A stretch of DNA of 56,999 nucleotides from Bacteroidales bacterium (GCA_021158345.1 JAGGUV010000097.1:1-56999), one strand, 5' to 3'. Shown: positions 7,972 through 18,210, numbered from the stretch's first letter. Made by a program: numbers and translations. The notes: a model not told the origin generated them from the letters alone.

Positions 7972-10635
7972 ATGAAAAAGTTAATGTGTAAATTATTAAA
8001 AATTTTTTTCATAGCTATTTTTATGGTTATGACTTTAAGTACTATTAATGCTCAGAATGTAATAAGCGGAATAGTTAAAAATGAATCTAATAATATGCCT
8101 TTAGTCTTTGCTACGGTTTTTATTAAAGGTACTACAATTGGAACAACAACTGATAATAACGGGGCATTTAAATTAGAAGTTAAAAATCGTCCAAAATATG
8201 TTTATGTAAAATTTATTGGTTTTAAGACCAAAATAATAGAGACTAAATTTAATAATGATAATCAAGCTAATTTAGGTGAGATCTTTTTAATACCTGAATC
8301 AATAGGATTAAATGAAATAGAAGTCTTTTCTGATATAGCTATTGATAGAAAAACTCCTGTAGCTGTTTCTACTATTGGAATTAAAAAAATCGAAAAAGAA
8401 CTTGGCTTACAAGATTTTCCCGAGATAATGAAAAATGCACCCGGAGTTTATACCACAAGGCAGGGTGGGGGTTATGGCGACTCAAGAATAAATATCAGAG
8501 GCTTTGACCAAAAAAATATTGCTGTTTTGATTAACGGTATTCCTGTTAACGAAATGGAACAACAGGAAGTATATTGGTCAAACTGGGCTGGCTTGACTAA
8601 TGATACTCGTACTATACAAGTTCAAAGAGGCCTTGGTGCATCTAAACTTGCTATTAATTCTGTTGGTGGTACTATTAACATTATTACTAAAACTACAGAT
8701 ACACAAAAAGGTGGTAGCTTTCAGCAGTCATTTACTGATTATGGATTAAATAAAACTGTACTTAGTCTTTCAACCGGGTTAATGGAAAATAATATGGCTG
8801 TAAATTTTTCCGGTTCTCATACTTATGGAAATGGATATATAGATGCTACTCAGGTAAATGCCTGGAGTTATTTTTTATCTGTTAGCAAACAAATTAATAA
8901 AAAACATCAATTAATTTTAACCTTGTTCGGCACACCTCAAACTCACGGTCAGCGTTCTGTTAAAAAAATAGATATGATGACTAATGAAATTCATGATAAA
9001 TACGGAGTGAAATATAATAGAGATTGGGGCTATCTTGATGGTAAAATGCTAAATCGTAAAGAACATTTTTATCATAAACCACAAATTGCTTTAAATCATT
9101 ATTGGAAAATTTCAGATAAAACCTTTTTGTCTTCAAGTTTTTATGCTTCAATAGGTTATGGTAAAGGTGCTAATGTTGTTGGTCATGGTTATTATAAATA
9201 TAATGTTGATTACACTGATGATGGGAGACAAATAAATTGGAATATTGTTAGAGATATTAACGCTACAAACGTTGATACTCTGGCTGCAAGAGAAAACAAT
9301 TGGTATCAGGTAATTAATAATGACACGGTTTTTGAAAAAGAAAGTGTTCAGATTTTTCGTAATTCATGCCATAATCATAAATGGATTGGCTTATTATCAA
9401 CATTAAATTATGATATTAATGATTATCTGAAACTAATTGCAGGTGTTGATGTAAGATTGTATAAAGGAATACATTATGAGGAGGTTAGAGACCTTTTTGG
9501 CGGTGATTATTGGGACGACACTAAAAATATTTATAAAAATCAATATTATGATGCTAATCTTTTAAATAGAAGTAAGCATGCTAAAGTTGGTGATAAAATT
9601 AATTATAATTATCTCGGATATATAAATTATTACGGAGGCTTTTCGCAGATAGAATATACTAAGAATAATTTTTCAACATTCCTTGCTGTATCAGCTTTTC
9701 TAAAATCAAATAAGAGAAAAGATTTGTTTAGCTATTTCCCTGAAAATAATGAAACCAATTGGCAAAATTTTTTAGGCTATAATGCTAAAACAGGCCTTAA
9801 TTTTAATATTAACGAAGAAAATAATGTATTTGCTAATTTAGGTTATTACACCAAATCACCAACTTTTTATAATATTTTTATCAATTATTCAAATGAGATA
9901 AATAAGGATTATAAACCTGAAAAAGTAAAAGCTTTTGAACTGGGTTATGTTTATAAAACAGAAAATTTTATGATGCGTATAAATGCTTATTATACTAAAT
10001 GGGATGATCAATGGCTGGATGCTACTTATAGTTATTCTGAAAATAATATGATGAAATATCAAAATATTTATTTTAAAGGTTTAGATGAATTACATAAAGG
10101 TGTAGAAGTTGAGATTAATTCTAAAATTTTTAATAAACTTAGTCTAAGTATGAATTTTTCCCTTGGCGATTGGAGATATGAAAATAATGTTTCTGCTGAT
10201 GTATTTGATAAAATTAGCCATGAAAAAGTAGGGACATATAAAATTTACACAAAAAATTTAAAAGTTTATGATGCTCCTCAAACTCATTTTGGTATTGAAA
10301 CAGAATATAAAATTATTAAGAATATTGAAATAGGCGCTAATTGGATGTTTTTTGACAATTTATATAGCAAGTTCGATCCAACTGAAAGAACTAATCCTTT
10401 AGAAGAAGGCATACAATCGTATAAAATCCCGGCTTATAATATTTTAGATATGCGTGCTTCTTATTATTTTAAGATTAATGGTTTAAAATCTGTTTTTACA
10501 ATAAATTGTTATAATGCTTTAAACGAAGAATATATTTCTGAAGGTTATGATGGTATAAATCATGATGAAAATTCATTCGTAGGGTTTTGGGGCTTTAAAC
10601 GTAATTTTAATTTCTCGTTTAAAATGATGTTTTAA
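7972..10635 (+). CDS. TonB-dependent outer-membrane receptor with N-terminal carboxypeptidase-regulatory-like domain; candidate flavin receptor
   Basis: 887 aa; signal peptide, ISGIVKNESNNMPLVFATVFIKGTTIGTTTDNNGAF, plug domain DSRINIRGFDQKNIAVLINGIPVNEMEQQEVYWSNW...NSVGGTINIITK, C-terminal aromatic beta strand FNFSFKMMF; preceded by FMN riboswitch. Confidence 0.93.
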   Translation: MKKLMCKLLKIFFIAIFMVMTLSTINAQNVISGIVKNESNNMPLVFATVFIKGTTIGTTTDNNGAFKLEVKNRPKYVYVKFIGFKTKIIETKFNNDNQANLGEIFLIPESIGLNEIEVFSDIAIDRKTPVAVSTIGIKKIEKELGLQDFPEIMKNAPGVYTTRQGGGYGDSRINIRGFDQKNIAVLINGIPVNEMEQQEVYWSNWAGLTNDTRTIQVQRGLGASKLAINSVGGTINIITKTTDTQKGGSFQQSFTDYGLNKTVLSLSTGLMENNMAVNFSGSHTYGNGYIDATQVNAWSYFLSVSKQINKKHQLILTLFGTPQTHGQRSVKKIDMMTNEIHDKYGVKYNRDWGYLDGKMLNRKEHFYHKPQIALNHYWKISDKTFLSSSFYASIGYGKGANVVGHGYYKYNVDYTDDGRQINWNIVRDINATNVDTLAARENNWYQVINNDTVFEKESVQIFRNSCHNHKWIGLLSTLNYDINDYLKLIAGVDVRLYKGIHYEEVRDLFGGDYWDDTKNIYKNQYYDANLLNRSKHAKVGDKINYNYLGYINYYGGFSQIEYTKNNFSTFLAVSAFLKSNKRKDLFSYFPENNETNWQNFLGYNAKTGLNFNINEENNVFANLGYYTKSPTFYNIFINYSNEINKDYKPEKVKAFELGYVYKTENFMMRINAYYTKWDDQWLDATYSYSENNMMKYQNIYFKGLDELHKGVEVEINSKIFNKLSLSMNFSLGDWRYENNVSADVFDKISHEKVGTYKIYTKNLKVYDAPQTHFGIETEYKIIKNIEIGANWMFFDNLYSKFDPTERTNPLEEGIQSYKIPAYNILDMRASYYFKINGLKSVFTINCYNALNEEYISEGYDGINHDENSFVGFWGFKRNFNFSFKMMF

Positions 10636-10651
10636 TTGTATGAATAAATTA

Positions 10652-10690
10652 ATAATCCCCGGTATGTTTTATATATCGGGGATTTGTTTT
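10652..10690 (+). terminator. Rho-independent terminator after the TonB receptor
   Basis: AATCCCCG ... CGGGGATT followed by TGTTTT. Confidence 0.7.
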
Positions 10691-11171
10691 AATAAATTAT
10701 TTTATTTTTCTGTTTGCGCTTTATTGTTTCAATACATAGTTCAATAGCAGATATTATTTTTTCGGGATTTTTAGTTCCAATCCTAATAACAGACTTTCTA
10801 TCATTAAATTTTAATTCAACAGCTTTAAGACCTTTGATGTTATACAACCACCCGTTTTTTAGCATTCTTATTCCCCATCCGTAAAACCATTTATTTCTTA
10901 CAGGCTCAAGATGTTTGATGTTTTTAATATTTATCTTTTTACAGATTAAACCAATACCAAAAAATATTTTAATACAATCTTTGTCAACAATTGTTTGCAT
11001 TTTAAAAAACAACAACAAGCAGAGAGCAAGTAATGATAATATTATCAAAAATACCGTGCTGTCAAGAGGTTCGTCACCCCATTGAAAATAATATGATAAT
11101 GTTAATAATGTTATCATCGAAGTAAAAAAAAATATTAAAAACCAGCTAATTTGTTTCTCTATATATTTCAT
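10689..11171 (-). CDS. Two-TM membrane protein with PH-like C-terminal domain, uncharacterised
   Basis: 160 aa; two hydrophobic helices then ...GIGLICKKINIKNIKHLEPVRNKWFYGWGIRML...AVELKFNDRKSVIRIGTKNPEKIISAIE. Confidence 0.6.
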   Translation of the reverse strand: MKYIEKQISWFLIFFFTSMITLLTLSYYFQWGDEPLDSTVFLIILSLLALCLLLFFKMQTIVDKDCIKIFFGIGLICKKINIKNIKHLEPVRNKWFYGWGIRMLKNGWLYNIKGLKAVELKFNDRKSVIRIGTKNPEKIISAIELCIETIKRKQKNKIIY

Positions 11172-11316
11172 CTGTTTATATTTTTGTAGTTAACATATTA
11201 TTAAATATTTATCTTGTAAAAGTTTTATTAGTAATGTTAGAAATCAGATATTATATAGTGCTAAAAGGAATTTTTTTTAATTTCCAGTTTCCAATTTCAG
11301 AATTTAATCATTCACT

Positions 11317-11352
11317 TACTTACCCTGTAACGTTTGTGTACAGGGCTTGCCC
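11317..11352 (-). repeat. Single copy of the GGGCAAGCCCTGTACAC...GTTACAGGG repeat
   Basis: TTACTTACCCTGTAACGTTTGTGTACAGGGCTTGCCC; reverse-complement match to the 54020-54080 array. Confidence 0.75.
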
Positions 11353-11358
11353 AAATTT

Positions 11359-11393
11359 AAATCTAAAATCTAAAATCTAAAATCTAAAATCTA
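11359..11393. repeat. Tandem repeat, five copies of the 7-mer AAATCTA
   Basis: AAATCTA x5 read directly. Confidence 0.9.
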
Positions 11394-11581
11394 AATTCCA
11401 TTTAGTCATAGATATTTCATCTGTTTATATTTTTATGGTTTTTAAACAATTCTGTATTTTCAACTAAATAATGTCATTTAATAAACAAATATAAACATTT
11501 TATTAGATGTCTGAATAGAAACAAGGTATGCTTTGCCCTTATCTGATTTTTTTTATACTTTTGACATACAAATCAATACAC

Positions 11582-13018
11582 ATGAGCTGGCTTTTATTTT
11601 GGATAATAATTTATCTGACTGTAATAATTTTTTTAACGCTCAAGCATGTAAAATCTACAGATCTTGAGAATTATCTCGTTAACAACAGGAAAACAAAAAC
11701 ACTTCCTTTGGTATTTACCACGCTTGCAACTTTTGTAGGAGGAGGCACATCCATCGGATTAATGGCAATGGGTTACGAATCGGGGTTTGCAGGTGTAGGA
11801 ATAGGAATAGCGTATGTAATAGGTTTTTTTATCTTGTCATTTTTCGCATCTAAAATTCATAATTCCGGTAGAGAAAACAAAATATATTCTTTTCCTCAAT
11901 TTCTGAACAAAAAATATACAGAAGGAGAAAATTCATTTTTTTCTAAAATGTTTTCTTCAACTGTCACCGGAGTAAATATCTTCATTTTCTTTTTCCTTCT
12001 TGCAGCACAATTTGTAGGAATGGCTTCATTGCTGAGATATGCTTTTAATATTGGGTATCAGACTGCCGCAATAATTTCTTGTCTTACTGTAATTATTTAT
12101 ACTGCTTTTGCAGGATTGTCAGGAGTAATATTAACCGATGTGCTCCAGTTTATAATTATTATAATTATGATAATTTTAATCTTTATTCCCGGAGTTATTA
12201 CAGATACTAATTCATTAAGAGCTTTATCTGAATTACCTAAAAATATGCTTAACGGAACTTTTTACGGAATAGTTTTTTTAATAGCACTTCCTGTTTTTCT
12301 TGCACCTTCTGTCATGGTTCGTATGGATATCTGGCAAAGAGTACTTGCTGCAAAGAGTGGGAAAACAGCAAAAAAAGTCAGCATAATCTCCGGTCTTGGG
12401 ATGCTGCCGTTTTATTTTATTTTTCCCCTTGTCGGGATGTCTGTCAGAATAGCTCTCGGTAATAGTATTGACCCCAATGATGTACCTTATTTGTTTTTAG
12501 ACAGTCATTGTTCCGAGTTTGTTCTTGGCTTTGCAATAATTGGTTTATTATCTGCTTTAATGTCTTCAGGAGATAGTTTTTTAAATATTATTTCTATTTC
12601 TGCAGTTAAAGACTTTATAGGATGGAAAAAGAAAGAAATTTCAAATAAAAAAATACAATTACACATACGAATTACAACTATTATTTTTGGAATAATTGCA
12701 CTTTTTATGGCTATTTTTTTCCCAAAGGTTATTGATTTAATGGTCGTAGGACTGGCGACTATTGTAATATTTGTTCCTGTAACTTTTCTGGCTTTAATAA
12801 AAAAAGATGTTATCAAATATAAAGCAGTTGCTCTTGCAAGCATTTTTTCGGGATTTTTTGTTAATCTCGGATTTTTTATATGGGGAATAATATGTCCTAC
12901 GCAGTTTGAAGCAAAATCTTCGTTTGTCCCCGGATTTATTACTGCACTGATAGTTTTGTTGATTGGGGTTTTCATTAAAAAAAAATTGTTCAAATTTTCT
13001 CATAATATACAAATCTAA
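11582..13018 (+). CDS. Sodium:solute symporter (SSS) family transporter
   Basis: MSWLLFWIIIYLTVIIFLTLKH...NYLVNNRKTKTLPLVFTTLATFVGGGTSIGLMAMGYESG; ~13 TM helices; ATG at 11582 preferred over 11528. Confidence 0.88.
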   Translation: MSWLLFWIIIYLTVIIFLTLKHVKSTDLENYLVNNRKTKTLPLVFTTLATFVGGGTSIGLMAMGYESGFAGVGIGIAYVIGFFILSFFASKIHNSGRENKIYSFPQFLNKKYTEGENSFFSKMFSSTVTGVNIFIFFFLLAAQFVGMASLLRYAFNIGYQTAAIISCLTVIIYTAFAGLSGVILTDVLQFIIIIIMIILIFIPGVITDTNSLRALSELPKNMLNGTFYGIVFLIALPVFLAPSVMVRMDIWQRVLAAKSGKTAKKVSIISGLGMLPFYFIFPLVGMSVRIALGNSIDPNDVPYLFLDSHCSEFVLGFAIIGLLSALMSSGDSFLNIISISAVKDFIGWKKKEISNKKIQLHIRITTIIFGIIALFMAIFFPKVIDLMVVGLATIVIFVPVTFLALIKKDVIKYKAVALASIFSGFFVNLGFFIWGIICPTQFEAKSSFVPGFITALIVLLIGVFIKKKLFKFSHNIQI

Positions 13019-13156
13019 GAGAAAATCGTGAAGAAAATCAAAATGTTTTTTTTAAAAATCTTTATAGATTTTAAATTTTTTTTTATATTTGTAAGTAAAT
13101 AAATTTTTTATACGATTCCAACAATATAATTTATTAATTAAAAAAAGGAGATTATT

Positions 13157-14590
13157 ATGAAAATTACAAATTTTACGAAAATGTCAAGTATGTTTTTTCT
13201 TGGCATTTTATGTTTTCTCGGGACTATAAAAGCACAGGAGACTTTTTATAAAACTTTTAGTGGCAATGCCGATGATTTTGGGAATTTTGTAAGTACAACT
13301 AATGATGGCGGTTATATCATTGTGGGGAAAACGTCATCTTTTGGTGCTGGCAACTATGATGTATGGCTCATAAAAACTAATAGTGACGGAGATACTGTAT
13401 GGACAAAAACTTATGGAGGCGTGAATGGTGATGAAGGCAGATGTGTCAGACAGACCAGTGATGGCGGCTATCTTATAGCAGCTAATACGGGTTCATACGG
13501 AGCAGGCTACCAAGATGGTTGGATTTTTAAAACAGATGCATCTGGGAATATGGAATGGGATTTTACTTTTGGTGGTCCTTTAGCAGGAGATGGCTCTTCA
13601 TTTATTTTGCCTGTAGCAGACAACTATTTTATTATTTGCGGTGTTCTTGAAAGCAAATCTTATACATTTAAAATTGATGAAGAAGGTAATAAACTCTGGG
13701 AAAAGACATATTTTACTAATAACAGTAGTGGAGCAACAAGTATGTGTGCTGCTTCTAACGGTAATTATGCTGTAATTGGTGATTTTCAAATGTTTGCTGC
13801 AGGTCCCTGGTATCCCAATCTTTTTTTAATTGATGGCGAAGGAAATCTTATTTGGCAGATTACTTATACATCTAAAGATGGTTCACCCCGTTCTGTTTTA
13901 GTATCTTCTGATAATGGTTTTCTGATAACAGGTGCATGGAATGGTGCGCAGGCAGTAATGAAAACTGACAACAATGGTGTGCAATTATGGGAATATTTAT
14001 TCCCTTTTGGAGGATACTATACGTATGTTAATTCAGCTGTTGAAACTGATGACAATAATTTTGTTGTTACAGGCACTTTAGGTAATTATGGAAATATTGC
14101 AAAATTAAGTTCCCAGGGAGATACTTTATGGACACATGCTGTTCCTTCTCATGATAATTGTCCGCTATTTTCTTCTATGCAAAAAACTTCTGATGAGGGT
14201 TTTGTGATGACTGGTTGGAGTGGTGGTAGCGGGGAGCATTATGCTTGTCTGGCAAAGACTGATAATCAGGGTAATTTATTAGGTATTAATGAACAGGCTG
14301 CTTTACAGTCACAGTTAGTTCTACTTCAAAATTCGCCCAATCCTTTTATTAATAACACCAGCATTCAGTTTTCTCTCCCTGAAAAAGAGGTTATTGAACT
14401 TGCTATTTATGATACACGGGGAAATAAGATAAGAAGTTTAATGAATGGTGAATATGCTAAGAATACTTATAAAATATCATGGAATGGATTAGATGAGTCC
14501 GGTAGCCAATGTAGTAGTGGTATATATTATTATATTCTAAAAAATCAAATAGGGTTGAGGGCATGTCGTAAAATGTTGAAAATAAAATAG
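13157..14590 (+). CDS. Secreted repeat (beta-propeller-like) protein with T9SS type A sorting domain
   Basis: Repeats TNDGGYIIVGKTSSFGAGNYDVWLIKTNSDGDTVWTKTYGG; C-terminal LLQNSPNPFINNTSIQFSLPEKEVIELAIYDTRGNKI...GIYYYILK. Confidence 0.88.
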   Translation: MKITNFTKMSSMFFLGILCFLGTIKAQETFYKTFSGNADDFGNFVSTTNDGGYIIVGKTSSFGAGNYDVWLIKTNSDGDTVWTKTYGGVNGDEGRCVRQTSDGGYLIAANTGSYGAGYQDGWIFKTDASGNMEWDFTFGGPLAGDGSSFILPVADNYFIICGVLESKSYTFKIDEEGNKLWEKTYFTNNSSGATSMCAASNGNYAVIGDFQMFAAGPWYPNLFLIDGEGNLIWQITYTSKDGSPRSVLVSSDNGFLITGAWNGAQAVMKTDNNGVQLWEYLFPFGGYYTYVNSAVETDDNNFVVTGTLGNYGNIAKLSSQGDTLWTHAVPSHDNCPLFSSMQKTSDEGFVMTGWSGGSGEHYACLAKTDNQGNLLGINEQAALQSQLVLLQNSPNPFINNTSIQFSLPEKEVIELAIYDTRGNKIRSLMNGEYAKNTYKISWNGLDESGSQCSSGIYYYILKNQIGLRACRKMLKIK

Positions 14591-14604
14591 AATTATAAAA
14601 TTAA

Positions 14605-14636
14605 AAAAAAGACGAGGTATGCCTCGTCTTTTTTTT
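14605..14636. terminator. Bidirectional rho-independent terminator
   Basis: AAAAAAGACGAGG-TATG-CCTCGTCTTTTTTTT. Confidence 0.9.
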
Positions 14637-15276
14637 AATTTACTATAGCTGTGGCGCGGATAGGGGAGCCATCACCATCTTTAATTTTTAAAGGAAAAGC
14701 AAAAAACATAAAATCTTTTCCAATTAATTGAATAAGTGCTGTAAGATTTTCCACAATAATAATATTATTTTTCAGCAAAATATTGTGAATTTTAAAATCA
14801 ACAGAATCAATTTTGTCAACAGAAATACAGTCAATACCAATACCTTTTATTTTTGAATTAACTATAAATTTGGCAGTTTCGGGAGATAAAACAGGAAAAT
14901 TATTAAAATAATTTACTTTTCCCCAATATTTATCCCGGCCTGAATATAACAAGATATAATCTGATTTTTCAATTTTAGATTTAAATTTTTCAATGTCTTT
15001 TATTTTTATTTCATAATCAGGTTCGAACCTTGAAACATCAATTACAATGCCTTTGCCGTAAAATTTATCTATTGGCATATTATCCGTACAAAGCCCGTTT
15101 TTAATAATGTGTGCAGGACAGTCGAGATGAGTTCCTGCATGTGATTGCATATTTAGATTTGTTGTTTTAAAAGTATCTTTTTCAACTGTAGAAGTAATTG
15201 TAAAATTTAATTTTTCTGTCCCGGGATATACAGGTGTGGAATTTGAAAGCTTGTGAGTTAAATCAAATATTTTCAT
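14635..15276 (-). CDS. Cyclase family protein (kynurenine formamidase-like)
   Basis: MKIFDLTHKLSNSTPVYPG...QSHAGTHLDCPAHI...GIGIDCISVD. Confidence 0.88.
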   Translation of the reverse strand: MKIFDLTHKLSNSTPVYPGTEKLNFTITSTVEKDTFKTTNLNMQSHAGTHLDCPAHIIKNGLCTDNMPIDKFYGKGIVIDVSRFEPDYEIKIKDIEKFKSKIEKSDYILLYSGRDKYWGKVNYFNNFPVLSPETAKFIVNSKIKGIGIDCISVDKIDSVDFKIHNILLKNNIIIVENLTALIQLIGKDFMFFAFPLKIKDGDGSPIRATAIVN

Positions 15277-15351
15277 TTTTATAATTTTATTTTAATAATT
15301 ATTAATAATTCCTTTTTTTAATAACACTAAGATTCCCTTTATTATTTATTT

Positions 15352-17517
15352 TTAAAAAACTATTCTGTAAACAAATTTCATTACAGCACTTGTTGTTTGT
15401 GGTTTTAAATATTCTATTTGTTTAATAGGTTCTTCGTATCCTATATTATATACAAAATAAAAATCGGAGCCAATTTCAGGAATCCAATGTAATCTTATAT
15501 TATAATTCATAATTTCTTCCAGACTGTTATATTGAGCAAACAACGAAAAATTAAGTCTGGTAGTAAAAGCATAATTAACATAAGATGTAACCTCGTGAGT
15601 AATGATATTACCCTGTGGTAAATTAACCTTATTCCATGAATATGTCCCGTTAAAATTCAAATGTTTATTAAAATTAATACCTAATTCACTGTAAATAGTA
15701 TTGATGTTACCTGTATAAAAACTCCCAAAATTATACAATAACTCTATCCAAAGTTTACGTGAATGATAAGTTTCAAATTGCAATTCATATTTATACATCA
15801 TATATTCCCCTGTAGGAATACTAATATTATCAGTAATATCAAAATTGTTATCCAAGCGGTCGAAATTTTGTATAAAGTTAATCTCAAAGCGTTCACCCGA
15901 CTTAAATACAGCTCCAATAGGGCGGGTTTCATTTGAAAAACTTTCCAATTTGCCTGTTGAATGAGTTCTGTAAATAGTGAACCCCCATGGTTTAAGTGCC
16001 ATCTTTTTTACTCCTAATTTAGTGAACCACCTTGGTGTTAATCTAAAATACCAACTGTAAGAATCATAGTTTGTTCGTTGTATGTATCCTAATTCAGGAT
16101 AAAAATTCTTCTGCATGCTTTCAATTGACATAAAGTTATCGATTAAATCATTTGGATAATCAACAAAAAGACGGTAAGTGAGTGCATTTTTCTGTGGTTT
16201 AAAATCTTTTAAACTTGTTGAAATTTTCCCTGACACAGTAAGATTCTTATTTTTCAAAAATTCAGAAGTCTGATATGAAGCATCAATACCAAATACTTGA
16301 TTAGAATGTTCACTATTGACTACATTAGTAAATATTCCTCCAATAGAAGATTGTTTTCCAATGTCCCGTTTATAACGAAAGACAGTATTATTAGTTGAAG
16401 AAATAGTGTCAATTTTTGCTTCTTGAATATTCAGGAAACCAATATTATTTTTTCCAACTTTTCCAAATAAGCGGGCTCCTGCAATTATTGGTACTTGTTT
16501 ACCGTTTTCAATACCTATTTCACGCGAATAAAAAGCATTATTATTATGGCCAAGATTAAATTCGAATAAGTCGTAACCTTCAAGAAAAAATTGTCTTTTT
16601 TCAGGATAGTAAATACTAAACCTGGATAAGTTGACAGGAATTCTATCAGCCTCAACCTGAGCAAAATCTGTATAAGAAGTTAAGTTTAATTTAAGTGTAG
16701 GTGAGAGATTTACATTCAAATCGGCTCCAAGTTTGAGAGGAAAAGAATTACCATCGTTATCTGTGTACTGCCATCCGCCCGAAGCGTAAGGTTTAAATTC
16801 AAATTTTTTAGTATAAGAAATACCTGAAATACCTGTAAGTCTCCCTGCATTAACAACAGAAGTGATAGAATTATTTCTTGACCAACCTTGCCAAAGGGCT
16901 TGTTCGTTTTTTGAAACAATATCTCTTTCAAAATTTATTGCCCAATCAAATACAACATCATTTTTAAATTGTAAAGTGTTAAAAGGAATATAAACTTCTG
17001 CAAACCAACCTTTGTCATTAATTGAGGCCTTGGCATCCCACACACCATTCCAATCTTCGTTGCCATCTTCACTGCTAAAAATCTGAATATCAGTTCTTGC
17101 TGCATTTGGATTAATTATAAATAAATAACCTGTTCTATTATCATTAAACGGGCTAATCATTATTTGAAAATTATCATCTGACCGATAATTAAAATCCCTG
17201 TTCATATTTTTTGCAACAATTTTTGATGCATCTTTTTGAAAACACCATATTCCAAAATACAAAGCATTATTATTATAAATTACTGAAACTTCGGTATGTT
17301 CCGTTATTGGTTTTCCATAATCCAAATCCCGCTGTGTAAAGTTGCTGAAATGAGGAACTTCCTGCCATATAGAATCGGATAAATTACCATCAAATTTTAT
17401 CTTACCTTGAATTTTAAAAGCTTTAATTTTAGTTGGGTCTGAGTGTTGAGCAAATAATTTTTTTTGGGATAAAAACAAATTTGCAAAAACAAATAATACA
17501 AACAATATTTTTTTCAC
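15352..17517 (-). CDS. DUF5916 / CBM9-like outer-membrane protein
   Basis: 721 aa; signal peptide, IKFDGNLSDSIWQEVPHFSNFTQRDLDYGKPITEHTEVSVIYNNNALYFGIWC, C-terminal beta-barrel-like strands. Confidence 0.82.
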   Translation of the reverse strand: MKKILFVLFVFANLFLSQKKLFAQHSDPTKIKAFKIQGKIKFDGNLSDSIWQEVPHFSNFTQRDLDYGKPITEHTEVSVIYNNNALYFGIWCFQKDASKIVAKNMNRDFNYRSDDNFQIMISPFNDNRTGYLFIINPNAARTDIQIFSSEDGNEDWNGVWDAKASINDKGWFAEVYIPFNTLQFKNDVVFDWAINFERDIVSKNEQALWQGWSRNNSITSVVNAGRLTGISGISYTKKFEFKPYASGGWQYTDNDGNSFPLKLGADLNVNLSPTLKLNLTSYTDFAQVEADRIPVNLSRFSIYYPEKRQFFLEGYDLFEFNLGHNNNAFYSREIGIENGKQVPIIAGARLFGKVGKNNIGFLNIQEAKIDTISSTNNTVFRYKRDIGKQSSIGGIFTNVVNSEHSNQVFGIDASYQTSEFLKNKNLTVSGKISTSLKDFKPQKNALTYRLFVDYPNDLIDNFMSIESMQKNFYPELGYIQRTNYDSYSWYFRLTPRWFTKLGVKKMALKPWGFTIYRTHSTGKLESFSNETRPIGAVFKSGERFEINFIQNFDRLDNNFDITDNISIPTGEYMMYKYELQFETYHSRKLWIELLYNFGSFYTGNINTIYSELGINFNKHLNFNGTYSWNKVNLPQGNIITHEVTSYVNYAFTTRLNFSLFAQYNSLEEIMNYNIRLHWIPEIGSDFYFVYNIGYEEPIKQIEYLKPQTTSAVMKFVYRIVF

Positions 17518-17623
17518 ACTTTTTAATATTTAGCGGTTATCTTTGCAATGAATTAAGGTCACCTTCAATTTAATGTTAATTAATCTTTTATCTCCTTATT
17601 TAGATTGTTTCTAAATCTCAAAT

Positions 17624-17704
17624 TTATCTCATTTTTTTTGGAAACTCTTTTTTTATTTTTTTTAATGATTTTCCAATCGCTCCAACTGTTAATAATTGTA
17701 TCAT
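17624..17704 (-). pseudogene. Truncated 5' end of a second copy of the CEOS/alanine-dehydrogenase-like gene
   Basis: Minus strand from 17704: MIQLLTVGAIGKSLKKIKKEFPKKMR*, versus MIQLLTVGVIGKSLKENEKR at the intact gene start (20412). Confidence 0.75.
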
Positions 17705-18143
17705 ATTGATTTTTTTATTGTATAACGTTAGTCTGTCTAATAACCAAGTATTTAATTTATGGACAAATACTCAAATTAAATATAAGCTGATTTAAGCAGG
17801 CTTTAATAACATTTGTAAATGTTTTATCTAAGAATATGCCTATGTTAAATCGAATTAATTTGGCTCGTATTTGACGATATTATGACAAAGATAAACTAAA
17901 TAAGTATTTCTAAGTATTTATTTAGTTTATTTTTTTCTAAAATGTTCATTATCCGTCGAATATTATAAGCTACTTAGGTAATGTTATTACGACTTATCAT
18001 ATGACTGCTTTCAGACTCAGAAAGAGATACCTGATTTTTATCACTATCATTAATTGTAAATAGCAAATTTAATTTCACCGATTTTGTCTATAGATAGAAG
18101 CAAATTTTCAAATTTGTAAAATCTGAGGAATTATTAAAATCAC
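17658..18143. repeat. Long direct repeat, copy 1 (~486 bp)
   Basis: Base-by-base match to 20368-20853 with scattered substitutions, e.g. ATTTATGGACAAATACTCAAATTAAATATAAGCTGATTTAAGC and TTCATTATCCGTCGAATATTATAAGCTACTTAGGTAAT in both. Confidence 0.95.
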
Positions 18144-18187
18144 ATATCTTCTGAAATAGCCAACCCCGCTACTTTTGCTGTCGCCTT

Positions 18188-18210
18188 CCTGGCGTGCCTT
18201 GGCAGACAGG
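18188..18210. repeat. Short imperfect palindrome CCTGGCGTGCCTTGGCAGACAGG
   Basis: CCTG-TGCC / GGCA-CAGG stem with internal loop. Confidence 0.5.

Noticed and set aside
12505-13012. Minus-strand ORFs of 162 and 72 aa within the SSS transporter
   Set aside because: Antisense shadows of a well-supported membrane transporter gene.
11528-13018. SSS symporter as part of an FMN-riboswitch flavin-uptake operon
   Set aside because: It is separated from the receptor by a terminator, an opposite-strand gene and a repeat region; no RFN element precedes it.
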